Of a DNA stretch of 64,000 bases, positions 46,886 through 57,320 are shown one piece after another; positions within the stretch are counted from its first letter, which is position 1, and each line of letters starts with the position of its first letter. The DNA is from Mycobacterium kiyosense (lineage in GTDB: Bacteria > Actinomycetota > Actinomycetes > Mycobacteriales > Mycobacteriaceae). The notes beneath the pieces are model-generated. The model saw only the letters and a list, made by a program, of their open reading frames with translations, was not told where the DNA came from and searched no databases. Position numbers and translations under genes: made by a program. The DNA is taken from contig AP025179.1 in assembly GCA_021654635.1 (NCBI GenBank), positions 3,410,001-3,474,000 of the forward strand, read 5' to 3'.

Positions 46886-49800
46886 CTAGCTGCCCAGGCA
46901 CCCCGGACCGAGCAGCTCCTTGAGGTCCCCCATCAGGGCCGGCGACGGCGTCACCCGCAAAGACTGATCCAGCTCCAGCGTGGTGATCTTCTCTCCGCTG
47001 ATCAGCCGCAGATGCACCTGCGAGGTGCCGGGGTGCCGCGCCAGCACCTGCTTGAGGGCGCTGACCTTGTCCACGGTGCACTGCCGTGTCGGCAGGCTCA
47101 CCGCCAGCGGCCGATTCGGCTGTGCGTTGGAAAAGTCCGGCACCACAAGCTCGTTGGCGATCAGGCTGATGCGGTCGTCGCGGATCGCCACCTTGGCGCT
47201 GACCAGCACCACCGCGTCGTCGGCGATGTCACCGCCGAAGGTGGAGTAGGTGTGCGGGAAGAACATCACCTCGATACCGCCGGTCAGGTCCTCCAATTGC
47301 GCTGACGCCCAAGGCATTCCATTCTTATTGACCCGGCGGTTCACCGACGCCAGAATGCCGCCGACGCGTACCTGCGCGTCGTTGGGCACGTCCCCGTCCA
47401 GGATCGCCGGGATGGCGGTGTCGACCTGGGTGGCCAGCAGGTGGGCCACCCCGTTGAGCGGGTGGCCGGATACGTACAGGCCCAGCATCTCTCGCTCCAG
47501 CGCGAGCTTGTGCTTATCCTCCCACTCGTCCTCGGGAACCTTGATGGTGAAGACGGAGTCGCCGCCGCCTTCCCCGTCCGAGCCGCCGAACAGGTCGAAC
47601 TGCCCCATCGCCTCGGCCTTCTTGGTGCCCAGCACCGAATCCACGGCATCGGTGTGCACCAGAAACAGCCCCTTGCGGGCGTGCCCGAGCGAGTCGAACG
47701 CCCCGGCTTTGATCAGCGACTCGGTGACCTTCTTGTTGCAGGCCGAGATGTCGATCTTGTTCAGATAGTCCGAGAAGTCGGTGAACTTGCCCTTGTCGTT
47801 GCGGGTGCCGATCAGCGAGGAAACCACGTTGGCGCCGACGTTGCGCACCGCGCCGAGGCCGAACCGGATGTCGTTGCCCACCGAGGCGAAGTTCTGCACC
47901 GACTCGTTGACGTCGGGCGGCAACACCGTGATGCCCAGCCGACGGCAGTCCGCGAGGTAGACGGCGGCCTTGTCCTTGTCGTCGCCCACGGAAGTCAGCA
48001 GGCCCGCCATGTACTCGCCGGGATAGTTGGCCTTCAGGTAGGCCGTCCAGTAGGACACCAGCCCGTAGCCCGCGGCGTGCGACTTGTTGAACGCATACCC
48101 GGCGAACGGAAGGATGGTGTCCCACAACGCTTTCACCGCTTTCTCGGAGAAACCGTTGTTGGTCATGCCTTCGTAGAAACCCTTGTACTCCGCCTCGAGC
48201 ACCTCGAGCTTCTTCTTACCCATCGCCTTGCGCAGCGCGTCGGCCTTACCCATGGTGTAGGAGGCGACTTTCTGCGCGATGAACATGATCTGCTCTTGGT
48301 AGACGATCAAACCGTAAGTCTCGGAGAGGATTTCGCGCAGCGGCTCCTCGAGTTCGGGATGGATGGGCTTGATCGCCTGACGGCCGTTCTTGCGGTCGGC
48401 GTAGTCGTTGTGCGCATTCATCCCCATCGGGCCCGGCCGGTAGAGTGCCAGCACGGCGACGATGTCGTTGAACTCGGTGGGTTGCATGCGGCGCAGCAGG
48501 TCGCGCATCGGTCCACCGTCGAGCTGGAACACGCCCAGGGTGTCGCCGCGGCCCAGCAGCTCGTAGGTGGGCTTGTCGTCCAGCGGCAGCGATTCCAGGT
48601 CGAGGTCGATCCCCCGATTGGCCCTGATGTTCTCGATGGCGTCGCCGATGATCGTCAGGTTCCGCAGACCGAGGAAGTCCATTTTCAGCAGGCCGATGGC
48701 CTCACACGACGGGTAGTCCCAGCCGGTGATGATGGCGCCGTCCTGCGGCCGTTTCCACAGCGGGATCGCCTCGGTCAGCGGCTCGCTGCTCATGATCACC
48801 GCACACGCGTGCACGCCGGCGTTGCGGATCAACCCCTCTAGGCCACGCGCGGTCTGGTAGATGGTGCGCACGTCGGGGTCGGTCTCGATCAGGCCGCGCA
48901 CCTCGGCGGCTTCCTTGTAGCGTTCGTGGCTCGGGTCGGTGATGCCCGACAACGGGATGTCCTTGGCCATGATCGGCGGCGGCAGTGCCTTGGTGATCCG
49001 GTCGGCGATCGCAAAACCGGGCTGCCCGTAGTGAATTCGCGCCGAATCCTTCAGCGCCGCTTTGGTTTTGATGGTGCCGAAGGTGATGACCTGGGCCACC
49101 CGGTCCGATCCCCACTTGTCGGCGGCGTAGCGCACCATCTCGCCGCGCCGACGGTCGTCGAAGTCGATGTCGATATCGGGAGCCGACGGACGCTCCGGGT
49201 TGAGGAACCGCTCGAACAGCAGACCGTGCGGGATGGGGTCGATGTTGGTGATGCCCATCGCGTAGGCCACCAGCGAACCGGCCGCCGAACCGCGGCCCGG
49301 CCCGACCCGGATGTCGACGGACTTCGCGTAGTTGATCAGGTCGGCGACGATCAGGAAGTAGGCCGGAAAACCCTTGTCGCAGATGACTTTGATCTCGTAG
49401 TCGGCCCGGTCGAGGTACTCCTGGGCGACGCCGTCGGGGAAGCGGCGCGCCAGGCCGGCCATCACCTCGTGGCGCAGCCACGACGCCTGGTCGTGGCCCT
49501 CGGGCACCGGGAAGATCGGCATCCGGTCGCGTGGCGTCCACACGTCGGCGTAGGACTGCACCCGCTCGGCGATCAGCAGGGTCGAGTCGCAGGCGCCGGG
49601 CACCTCGTCGTCCCAGAGTTGGCGCATCTCGGCGGCGGACTTGAGGTAGTAGCCGTCGCCGTCGAACTTGAACCGGTTGGGGTCCGAGAGCGTCTTGCCG
49701 GTCTGCACACACAGCAGCGCTTCGTGGTTGTGCGAGGCGTCGCGGGTGACGTAGTGACAGTCGTTGGTGGCCAGCGGCGGGATGCCGAGCTTGCGCCCGA

Positions 49801-50425
49801 TGTCGAGCAGGCCCTCCCGGACCCGCTGCTCGATGGACAGGCCGTGGTCCATCAGCTCGAGGAAGAAGTTCTGGGCGCCGAAGATCTCGCGCCACTTGGC
49901 GGCCGACTCGAGCGCTTCGCGCTCATGGCCCAGCCGCAGCCGGGTCTGCACTTCACCGGACGGGCATCCGGTGGTGGCGATGATGCCTTCGGCGTGTTCG
50001 GCGATCAGTTCGGCGTCCATGCGCGACCACTTGCCCAGCTGACCTTCGAAGGAGGCCAGCGACGACAACTTGAACAGGTTGCGCAGACCGGTGGCGTTCT
50101 CGGCCATCATCGTCATGTGCGTGTAGGAGCCGCTGCCGGACACGTCGTCGGATTTCTGGCTGGGGTCACCCCAGGTGATGCGGCGGGTGTCGAAGCGCGA
50201 ACCGGGCGCGATGTAGGCCTCGACGCCGATGATCGGCTTGATCCCGACTTTGGTGGCCGAGTTGTAGAACTCGCTGGCGCCGAACATGTTTCCGTGGTCG
50301 GTCATGCCGATCGCGGGCATTTCCAGCCGCTGCGCCTCGGCCAGCATGGGGCTGATCTTCGCGGCACCGTCGAGCATGGAGTACTCGGTGTGGTTGTGCA
50401 GGTGCACGAAGGATGACTCGCTCAT
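46886..50425 (-). CDS. dnaE1: DNA polymerase III alpha subunit DnaE1
   Basis: The replicative polymerase, 1179 residues. The N-terminal PHP domain begins [11 protein letters not shown] with intact H8/H10; in M. tuberculosis DnaE1 this domain is the proofreading exonuclease. The C-family palm aspartates are in PDIDIDFDD (D417, D419) and a later Asp in [12 protein letters not shown] helix-hairpin-helix/tau-binding C-terminal region and an OB fold ([17 protein letters not shown]...) follow. The gene is intact end to end, notable given the indels elsewhere. Confidence 0.97.
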   Translation of the reverse strand: MSESSFVHLHNHTEYSMLDGAAKISPMLAEAQRLEMPAIGMTDHGNMFGASEFYNSATKVGIKPIIGVEAYIAPGSRFDTRRITWGDPSQKSDDVSGSGSYTHMTMMAENATGLRNLFKLSSLASFEGQLGKWSRMDAELIAEHAEGIIATTGCPSGEVQTRLRLGHEREALESAAKWREIFGAQNFFLELMDHGLSIEQRVREGLLDIGRKLGIPPLATNDCHYVTRDASHNHEALLCVQTGKTLSDPNRFKFDGDGYYLKSAAEMRQLWDDEVPGACDSTLLIAERVQSYADVWTPRDRMPIFPVPEGHDQASWLRHEVMAGLARRFPDGVAQEYLDRADYEIKVICDKGFPAYFLIVADLINYAKSVDIRVGPGRGSAAGSLVAYAMGITNIDPIPHGLLFERFLNPERPSAPDIDIDFDDRRRGEMVRYAADKWGSDRVAQVITFGTIKTKAALKDSARIHYGQPGFAIADRITKALPPPIMAKDIPLSGITDPSHERYKEAAEVRGLIETDPDVRTIYQTARGLEGLIRNAGVHACAVIMSSEPLTEAIPLWKRPQDGAIITGWDYPSCEAIGLLKMDFLGLRNLTIIGDAIENIRANRGIDLDLESLPLDDKPTYELLGRGDTLGVFQLDGGPMRDLLRRMQPTEFNDIVAVLALYRPGPMGMNAHNDYADRKNGRQAIKPIHPELEEPLREILSETYGLIVYQEQIMFIAQKVASYTMGKADALRKAMGKKKLEVLEAEYKGFYEGMTNNGFSEKAVKALWDTILPFAGYAFNKSHAAGYGLVSYWTAYLKANYPGEYMAGLLTSVGDDKDKAAVYLADCRRLGITVLPPDVNESVQNFASVGNDIRFGLGAVRNVGANVVSSLIGTRNDKGKFTDFSDYLNKIDISACNKKVTESLIKAGAFDSLGHARKGLFLVHTDAVDSVLGTKKAEAMGQFDLFGGSDGEGGGDSVFTIKVPEDEWEDKHKLALEREMLGLYVSGHPLNGVAHLLATQVDTAIPAILDGDVPNDAQVRVGGILASVNRRVNKNGMPWASAQLEDLTGGIEVMFFPHTYSTFGGDIADDAVVLVSAKVAIRDDRISLIANELVVPDFSNAQPNRPLAVSLPTRQCTVDKVSALKQVLARHPGTSQVHLRLISGEKITTLELDQSLRVTPSPALMGDLKELLGPGCLGS

Positions 50426-50557
50426 AGGGACGCAAGTCTAGGACGGTCCGCCGACACGCTCCGGGCGTGTCGCAGAGCGTGTCCCGACCCTTTGTTCACA
50501 CCAGAAACAGTGGCCACAACAGCGTCGGATGGAGCACCTCGGTGGCCGATACGCATC

Positions 50558-50628
50558 GGCGGTTGACTCTGCGTCCACGGCGCAAAAGATCGAGTGGCAC
50601 GCGCCCGGTGCGCAGAGTCAACACCGCC
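50558..50628. repeat. 71-base intergenic palindromic element, type C
   Basis: The arms GGCGGTTGACTCTGCG (50558-50573) and CGCAGAGTCAACACCGCC (50611-50628) pair along nearly their whole length with a two-base bulge, around a 37-base centre. It lies between the divergent-upstream side of dnaE1 and the end of the SRPBCC gene. Size is similar to copies A/B but arms differ. It may be a structured repeat or a terminator-like hairpin. Confidence 0.6.
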
Positions 50629-50648
50629 GCAGCGGCGGCAAGCCGCGT

Positions 50649-51080
50649 CTACGCGTACTTCTCGACGAAGTTGCGCAGCGACTTCTCCACGTCGCCTCTG
50701 ACGGCGCGCGCCGCCGCGGAGCCGACCGGGCCGAACAGCGCACGCCCGCCCAGATCCAGACGCAGTCCCATGGTCGACCCCTCGTCGCGCGGGGTGACCG
50801 TGACGCGCACGCCGTACTTCGCTCCGCCCTTGCCGTCTCCGGACATCGCGACCTCGTGCGGCGGATCCCACTTGGTCACCGTCCAGGTCACCCTGTTGCG
50901 CAGACCCTTGGATTTCGCCACGCCGACGACCTGGGTGCCCTCCCCGATCTCCTCGGGCACGTCGCTGCGCCACCCCTCGTGCATGATGAGCCACTCGTTC
51001 AGCTTGGACAGGTCCGACACGTGCAACCACATGTCCTGGGGGCTCATCGGGACGTCGGAACTCAACTCAACGGAGGCCAT
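50649..51080 (-). CDS. SRPBCC (polyketide cyclase/lipid transport fold) protein, Rv1546-like
   Basis: A 143-residue START/SRPBCC fold protein. It begins [30 protein letters not shown], with the helix-grip pattern and [17 protein letters not shown]. The C-terminal helix ([23 protein letters not shown]) is typical. Members bind small hydrophobic ligands; no ligand is known here. It sits immediately before dnaE1 in the reading direction, as in M. tuberculosis. Confidence 0.85.
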   Translation of the reverse strand: MASVELSSDVPMSPQDMWLHVSDLSKLNEWLIMHEGWRSDVPEEIGEGTQVVGVAKSKGLRNRVTWTVTKWDPPHEVAMSGDGKGGAKYGVRVTVTPRDEGSTMGLRLDLGGRALFGPVGSAAARAVRGDVEKSLRNFVEKYA

Positions 51081-51144
51081 CGGATCACCCTAACCGCGCC
51101 GATGTGAACCCCGATACGCTCTGCGGCAAAGTGGAGGGGTGGTA

Positions 51145-52987
51145 GTGGACCAGGATCGGGCGGGCACGCAATTCGGCCCCTACCGGCTGATCCGGCTGCT
51201 CGGCAGCGGCGGATACGGCGAGGTGTACGAAGCCGAGGACACCGCGATGCACCGCGTGGTGGCGCTGAAACTGTTGAGCAGCACCTATTCGCAGAACCCG
51301 GTGTTCCGCGAACGGCTGTTCCGCGAGGCCCGCACCGCCGGGCGGCTGCGCGAGCCGCACGTGCTGCCGATCCACAGTTGTGGGGAGATCGACGGCCAGG
51401 TCTACCTCGATATGCGACTGGTGCGCGGCGTGGATCTCGACACCCTCTTGCAACGAGAAGGCCCGCTGGACCCGGCGCGCGCGGTCGCCATCGTCGAACA
51501 GGTGGCCGGCGCGCTCGATGCGGCACACGCCGAATCGGTGATCCACCGCGACGTCAAACCGGCCAACATCCTGCTCTCCGGCAACGACTTCGCCAGCCTG
51601 GTCGACTTCGGTCTGGCCAACGCCGCCGGCGACGCCCGCCTGACCCGGCCCGGCAAGGCGGTCGGCACCTTCGATTACGTTGCCCCCGAACGGCTCAACG
51701 GCTCCGCGGTCGACCACCGCTGCGACGTCTACGCGCTGGCCTGCGTCCTGTATGAGTTGGTCACCGGCACGACGCCGTACGCCGACTACCAGGATCTGCC
51801 GGCGCTGATGAATGCGCAGCTGAGCGCTCCGATCCCCCGCGCCAGCGAGCGGCGGGCCGGCCTGCCGCCCGAGCTGGACGACGTCATCGCCCGCGGCATG
51901 GCCAAGGATCCCGCCGCGCGGTACCCCAGCGCCGGAGAGCTGGCCTCCGCCGCCCGGCTCGCGCTGGGGCAGACGCCGTCGACCCCCACCGGCTCCGACG
52001 ACCCAGCCGTGGAGCACCCCGGCCGGGCAACTCCCGGGTCCCGCCCGGCCCGCCGGCCGAAAACCACGCCGCCGCACCGTGATCGCCCTGGCCGCGGCCG
52101 CTTTCGTCGCCGCCGCCGTCGCAGCCGCGGTGTTCGCAGTCGTGCACCGGTCCGCTCCCAGCAACTCCGCGGCCGCCACGCCCCGCCCCTCGTCGACGGT
52201 GCCGACCACCCTGCAGTTTCCCCGCGATGCCGCGGGCCCGGGGGGTCGCCGTCGACGGCGCCGGCAACGTATACGCCACCGAACTGGGCAAGCACGCCCC
52301 CGAGGGCCGCGTGCTCAAGCTGGCGCCCGGTCGAAGCGCGCCCGCCGAGCTGACGTTCGGGGAAATCTATGCCGAGGGGGGGTCGCGGTGGATGCGGCGG
52401 GCAACGTCTACATCGCGGACTTGAACGGACCCGCGGTGTGGAAACTGCAACCCGGCGCGCGCGGTCCGACGCGGGTGCCGTTCGGGCACCTCAGCGGCCC
52501 GGTCGGGGTGGCGGTAGCCAAGGACGGCAGCGTCTACGTCACCGACCCGGGTTCGCGGCAAGTGCTCAAGCTGCCCGCCGGGGCGAGCAGTCCCACGGCG
52601 CTGATGCCGACCACACCGCTCAACGCCCCGGTGGGAATCGCGGTGGACGGCGACGGCAACCTCTACTTCACCGACAGCGGCGACCGTCGGGTGCTGAAGC
52701 TGCCGCCGGGCTCGGACACCCCGGTGGAGCTGCCCTTCCCCGGGCTGCAGGCGCCGTACGGTGTCGCGGTCGACAGCAGGGGGAACGTGTACGTCACCGA
52801 CATGGAGGGCCGCAAGGTGCTCAAGCTGGCCGCCGGGACCGCACTGGCCACGCCGGTCAACGTCGCCGCGCTGAACTACCCCTTCGGCGTCGCGGTCGAC
52901 AAGAACGGTGACCTGTACGTCGTGGACTGCCACCGCAGCGACGACTGCGCCAACGGCAAGGTTCTGCAACTGGGGACCACCCCGTGA
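51145..52987 (+). CDS. PknD-like Ser/Thr kinase with TM and six-blade NHL sensor (three frame shifts)
   Basis: The kinase domain (about 10-270) is complete: GSGGYGEVY loop, K42, HRDVKPAN with D136, DFG at D154, and APERL. A TM helix (IALAAAAFVAAAVAAAVFAVV) and six beta-propeller repeats of the form GVAVDxxGNVYVTD follow outside. Three breaks occur at homopolymers: A4 at 52060-52063 (three A gives RPKPRRRTVIAL), G6 at 52240-52245 (five G gives GVAVDG) and G7 at 52376-52382 (eight G gives EGGVAVDAAG). GTG 51145 follows GGAGGGG. It is coupled to the next kinase by GTGA. Confidence 0.88.
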
Positions 52988-54846
52988 CGGGTCCGGCCGG
53001 GGACGCCGGCACCCCGAGTCCGGCCTGGTCACGTGCGGGTTCGCGATTCGGACCGTACGTGTTGCACCGGCTGCTGGGCAGCGGCGGCTTCGGTGAGGTC
53101 TACGCCGCCGAAGACACGGTGATGCACCGCACGGTCGCCTTGAAGCTGCTCTCCCCCACCTACTCACGCAACCCGGCGTTCCGGGAACGGCTGTTCCGGG
53201 AGGCCCACACCGCAGGGCGGCTGCACGATCCGCACGTGGTGCCCATCCACGGCTGCGGTGAGATCGACGGTCAGCTCTACATCGACATGCGGCTCATCGA
53301 CGGCACCGATCTGCAAACCGTGCTGGACCGCGGCGGCGCCATGCCCCCCGCGCGGGCGGTCCACATCATCCGGCAGATCGCCTCGGCGCTGGACGCTGCG
53401 CACGCCGAGACGGTGATCCACCGCGACGTCAAACCGGGCAATATTCTGCTGGGCCGCAACGACTTCGCCTGCCTGGTCGATTTCGGCCTGGCCAACGCCG
53501 CCACCGACAACAAGCTCACCAGCGAAGGCACCACCATCGGTTCCTTCGCCTACCTCGCCCCCGAACGGCTCGTCTCCGGCCAGGTCACGCCCGGCGCCGA
53601 CATCTACGCACTGGCGTGCGTGCTCTACGAATGCCTGACCGGCTCGGCGCCCTACGCGGGCCGCACCGAGATCCCGGCCATCATCGCGGCACACCTGAAC
53701 ACCCCGCCGCCGCGGCCCAGCCAGATGCGGCCGGGCATTCCATCCGGGTTCGATGACGTCATCGCCCGCGGGATGGCCAAGGAGCCGTCGGCCCGCTACC
53801 ACAGCGCGGGCGAACTGGGCGCCGCCGCCCAGCGTGCCCTGCAGACTGCCCCGCCCAACTCCGACTGGGCCGCCCAAACCGCTGCGGCGCCGACGGTGGA
53901 GCAACCGATCGAGCGGCCACAGCCGCGCCCCGCGAAGTCCCGTCGCCGCACCCTGCTCGTCCTTGCCGCGCTCACCGTCGTCGCCGCAGCCGTGGTCACC
54001 TCGGTGGTGCTGATGGGTGACCGGGCCTCCGAGCGCAGCACCGCACCGGCGGCGCAGACCAGCACCGCCCCCGCCCCGCCGAGCAGCACCGCGCCGGCGT
54101 TGAACGCTGTTCGGCTGCCGGTGATCGGCATGGGCGAACTGGTCGGCGTGGCCATCGGTGGAGACGGGGCGGTGTATTTTGCCGACAGCAGCGCCGCCCG
54201 CATCTACCAACTCGCCCCCAACGCCGCCGCACCGGTGGAGCTGCCCCTCCGCGGACTCACCAGGCCGCAATACGTAGGCGTGGATGCGGCCGGCGCAGTG
54301 TACGTTTCTGATCTGTTGAGCGCGGGCAACGGCAGAGTCGTGAAATTGGACCGGGGCGCCACCACCGCCACGGAGCTGCCGTTCGGGCGCATGATTCCGA
54401 CGGGGGTGACCGTGGACAGCGCCGGAAACCTCTATGTGACCTCGGTAGACCAGGTCTACAAGCTCGCGGCCGGGGCGACGGCTCCCGTCGTGCTTCCGTT
54501 CGGCCCGGGGCCGTTCGAGGGCGTCGCGGTGGACAACTCCGGGAATGTCTACGCCCAGCAGCTGGGCAGGGTACTCAAACTCGCCCCCGATGCGACCAGC
54601 CCGGCCCAACTGCCGTTCGGGCAGATCGGCCGTGGACAGGGCATCGCGGTGGACAGCCAGGGGACCGTCTTTGTCATCGACAACGCCGCCAACATGGGAC
54701 GCCTGCTCAAGCTTCCGGCCGGCGCCACGTCACCAAGCCTGGTGGCCGCTCCGGAGACCCAGTCGTTCGGCGGCATCGCGATCGACAAGGCGAACTTCGT
54801 CTATCTGACCGAATACAACCGGCTGCTCAGGCTCGGAGCCGGTTGA
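52984..54846 (+). CDS. PknD-like Ser/Thr kinase with TM and six-blade NHL sensor
   Basis: A 620-residue intact receptor kinase. Kinase motifs: GSGGFGEVY, K54, HRDVKPGN with D148, D166 of DFG, and LAPERL. A Pro/Ala juxtamembrane region leads to the TM helix at about 322-344 (TLLVLAALTVVAAAVVTSVVL). The extracellular part has six propeller repeats (GVTVDSAGNLYVT, GVAVDNSGNVYAQ, GIAVDSQGTVFVI and others). It resembles PknD but sits at a different locus. It starts GTG in the previous stop and ends TGA overlapping the next ATG. Confidence 0.93.
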   Translation: MTGPAGDAGTPSPAWSRAGSRFGPYVLHRLLGSGGFGEVYAAEDTVMHRTVALKLLSPTYSRNPAFRERLFREAHTAGRLHDPHVVPIHGCGEIDGQLYIDMRLIDGTDLQTVLDRGGAMPPARAVHIIRQIASALDAAHAETVIHRDVKPGNILLGRNDFACLVDFGLANAATDNKLTSEGTTIGSFAYLAPERLVSGQVTPGADIYALACVLYECLTGSAPYAGRTEIPAIIAAHLNTPPPRPSQMRPGIPSGFDDVIARGMAKEPSARYHSAGELGAAAQRALQTAPPNSDWAAQTAAAPTVEQPIERPQPRPAKSRRRTLLVLAALTVVAAAVVTSVVLMGDRASERSTAPAAQTSTAPAPPSSTAPALNAVRLPVIGMGELVGVAIGGDGAVYFADSSAARIYQLAPNAAAPVELPLRGLTRPQYVGVDAAGAVYVSDLLSAGNGRVVKLDRGATTATELPFGRMIPTGVTVDSAGNLYVTSVDQVYKLAAGATAPVVLPFGPGPFEGVAVDNSGNVYAQQLGRVLKLAPDATSPAQLPFGQIGRGQGIAVDSQGTVFVIDNAANMGRLLKLPAGATSPSLVAAPETQSFGGIAIDKANFVYLTEYNRLLRLGAG

Positions 54847-56525
54847 TGACGGCGGGCGGGCAGACCAGCGACCTGAAAACCGTACTGGCGCAGCACGGCC
54901 GGCTGGATCCCAGGCGCGCCGTCGACGTGGTGCGCGCCGTGGCGGCGGCCGTCGACGACGCGCACGCCCGACACGGCGTGCACCGCAACGTCTCCACGGC
55001 CACCATCCTGCTTGCCGGCGACGGGTCGGTCTATCTGGCCGACGCCGGCGGCCCCACGCCCTCGACCGATCACACTCGCGCGCTCGTCGTCAACACCGCG
55101 GCCACCTACCGGGCCGACATCCGCGCGCTGGCCGCCGTGCTTTACGAATGCCTCACCGGGCATCCGCCGAGTCCGGTGCCGCCCGGCGCAACGGTGCCAC
55201 GCCCCAGCGAACGGTGCGCCGACCTGCCCGCCGCGCTGGACGACGTGGTGGCCCGAGGGTTGGCCGCCGACCCCGCTGAATGCTTTCGCAGCGCCACCGA
55301 GTTGGCCGCCGCCGCTCAACGCGCGCTGCTCGAAACACCGAGCGGCAGATCCACCATCCAGGTGGCCGCGCCCAGCGCCCCGTCCGAGGCGGCGACCCGA
55401 ACATTCCAGCTGCCCCCGCGGGCGGAAGCAGCCGGACCCCGTGCACCGGGCCCGCCGCCGGCGGGCGTGTCCGCGCCCGGGCCTTATCCGCCGCAGCCCT
55501 GGACGGCGCCGCCGGCGCGGGTACGACGTCGGCGGCGGCTCGCTCCCGTCCTGGCTGCCGTCGCGATCGTGGTCGTGGTCGTCGCGGGCGCCATCGCCAT
55601 CCCGCGACTGGTCGGTCACTCCGGGTCCGGCCCTACCGCTACGACCACCGTTCCGGCCCCCCGCAGGTACACCACGAACCCGGTCCAGCTGCCGTTCCCA
55701 CCCCTCCAAACGACCAAAGGCTTGGCGGTGGATCTGGCCGGCAACGTCTACGCACTGGCCGGCCCGATGCCGTTCGCCGACGCCGGTCCGTTCGACTCGG
55801 CACCGCTGAAGCTGTACAAGCTCGCTCCGGGCGCAACCGATGCCACGGTGCTCGACATTGCGGACATGGATCTGCAGATGGCGTCCGACCTGACCACCGA
55901 CTCGTCCGGCGCTCTGTACTACAGCAGCGGCGCACACGTCTATCTGTTGGAGCCGGGCAAATCAAACCCGATCCGGTTGCCGTTCCGGGGCTTCACGTTG
56001 ATCACGGCCGTCACAACTGACCAGGCAACCAACACCTATGCGGTCGGCGGCCTGGCGCGCAAATCGTCGGGCAGCGACTACGGGGTGAAGAAGCTGCCGT
56101 TGGGCGAGAACGGGCCGACCGATCTGCCGTTCAAGAATCTGTACGTACCGCACGGAATCGGTGTCGACTCCGCCGGCAGCGTCTATGTCTCCACCACTGT
56201 TAAAGACGCCGGCAGGGGCTACGTTCTCAAACTCGCGCCGGGTGCGACGGAAGCCGAACCGCTCAAAATCCCGGGGCTCATCGACCCGAACCGGATTGTG
56301 CGGGACAGTCGCGGGGATGTCTTCATCGGCGACGGATTCGCCAGAGGATTCTTTCAGTTGCCCGCCGGCGGCGGCGCCCCGGTCAAGGTGCCGCTGGGCG
56401 CCAACACCGACGGTTTGGCAGTCGGTGCCGGGGACACGCTCTACGTTCTCACCTCGGCCCTGACTGACCGGTCGGGCCGGTTCGTGACCCCGGGACGGGT
56501 GCTCAAGTTCGCACCTGACGGTTAG
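54846..56525 (+). CDS. membrane pseudokinase with six-repeat sensor domain
   Basis: A 559-residue paralogue of the two kinases upstream. The N-lobe is missing: no glycine loop and no VALK lysine. The catalytic loop is GVHRNVSTATILL, so HRD is HRN (N48) with Lys and Asn lost, and DFG is DAG (D66-A67). A C-lobe remnant, a Pro-rich linker and a TM helix (about 233-258) follow. Six outer repeats remain (GLAVDLAGNVYALA, GIGVDSAGSVYVS, RIVRDSRGDVFIG). The frame is fully open, arguing for selection. ATG 54846 overlaps the kinase stop. Confidence 0.85.
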   Translation: MTAGGQTSDLKTVLAQHGRLDPRRAVDVVRAVAAAVDDAHARHGVHRNVSTATILLAGDGSVYLADAGGPTPSTDHTRALVVNTAATYRADIRALAAVLYECLTGHPPSPVPPGATVPRPSERCADLPAALDDVVARGLAADPAECFRSATELAAAAQRALLETPSGRSTIQVAAPSAPSEAATRTFQLPPRAEAAGPRAPGPPPAGVSAPGPYPPQPWTAPPARVRRRRRLAPVLAAVAIVVVVVAGAIAIPRLVGHSGSGPTATTTVPAPRRYTTNPVQLPFPPLQTTKGLAVDLAGNVYALAGPMPFADAGPFDSAPLKLYKLAPGATDATVLDIADMDLQMASDLTTDSSGALYYSSGAHVYLLEPGKSNPIRLPFRGFTLITAVTTDQATNTYAVGGLARKSSGSDYGVKKLPLGENGPTDLPFKNLYVPHGIGVDSAGSVYVSTTVKDAGRGYVLKLAPGATEAEPLKIPGLIDPNRIVRDSRGDVFIGDGFARGFFQLPAGGGAPVKVPLGANTDGLAVGAGDTLYVLTSALTDRSGRFVTPGRVLKFAPDG

Positions 56526-56582
56526 GGTTCACGCCCAGTTTGGCGAGGTTTTCCAGCTCGGCGGTTTGGTAGCGTCCGATCC

Positions 56583-57320
56583 ATGAGCTTGCATGTGCTA
56601 TCCGCTCTCGGGGCGGAAGGGCCCTCCCCGCAGAGCATGCCGACGTTGCCGACGGCGCGTGAATTCCTGACGTCCGCGGGCTTCGGCGGTGTGGCCGCCG
56701 TGATTGCCGCGGTCATCCTGGCGCTGGTCGCCTATGTCGTGGCGCGCCGGACGGCAAAGCGCGACGAGCTGCAGATCGAGCTGCAGGAACGCCACCGCCA
56801 GGAGCGCCGCGAAGACGAGCAACGCGCCGCGGCGATCGACCGGTGCTGGCAGCGGCTGGTCTGGGTGGTGGAGACGGCGGGGCTGGAGCCGGCGGCCAAC
56901 GAGCACGCCACGCTGGGTCTGGGTCCGGAGCTGGCTTTGGAGCTGCTGCGCGGACTGCTGCGCGACGCCGAGCAACTGGGGGACGAAACGCTAGCCAAGT
57001 CGGTGTCGGTCTACCTCAACCAGTTCTCGTTGGTGCTGGCCCAGCAGGCGGGTCCGCTGTCGCAATTCGCGTCGGCGCAGCGCAAAGAAGCCCCCCGAGA
57101 GGCGCCGGCAGGCAGGCAATCTCCGCCGAATCGGGAATCTCAGCCGGGTCGGGACGCTCAGCCCACCCGGGAATCTCCGCCCGGTCGGGACGCTCCACAA
57201 ACCCGGGAACCACGGCACGAGCAGCCCACTGCCGCCACCCAACCCGCGTCCGCTGACGAGCAGCCGACCGAGACCGTCGCCGCAGAGCCCGCCGCCGAAG
57301 GACGGCGTCGTCGCCGGTGA
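56583..57320 (+). CDS. single-TM protein with Pro/Arg/Glu-rich tail
   Basis: A 245-residue protein. TM helix VAAVIAAVILALVAYVVARR is at about 36-55. A charged coiled segment (ELQIELQERHRQERREDEQR) and a helical domain around WQRLVWVVETAGLEPAAN and LGPELALELLRGLLRDAEQLG follow. The C-terminal 75 residues repeat RESPPGRDA-type units with many Ser/Thr, possible kinase targets. It follows the pseudokinase by 57 bases and is coupled to the next gene. Function is unknown. Confidence 0.75.
   Translation: MSLHVLSALGAEGPSPQSMPTLPTAREFLTSAGFGGVAAVIAAVILALVAYVVARRTAKRDELQIELQERHRQERREDEQRAAAIDRCWQRLVWVVETAGLEPAANEHATLGLGPELALELLRGLLRDAEQLGDETLAKSVSVYLNQFSLVLAQQAGPLSQFASAQRKEAPREAPAGRQSPPNRESQPGRDAQPTRESPPGRDAPQTREPRHEQPTAATQPASADEQPTETVAAEPAAEGRRRRR

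Noticed and set aside
47441..50416. Long plus-strand open frames opposite dnaE1 (466 and 496 codons)
   Set aside because: They mirror the wobble pattern of a GC-rich gene, have no recognisable domains and low-complexity composition.
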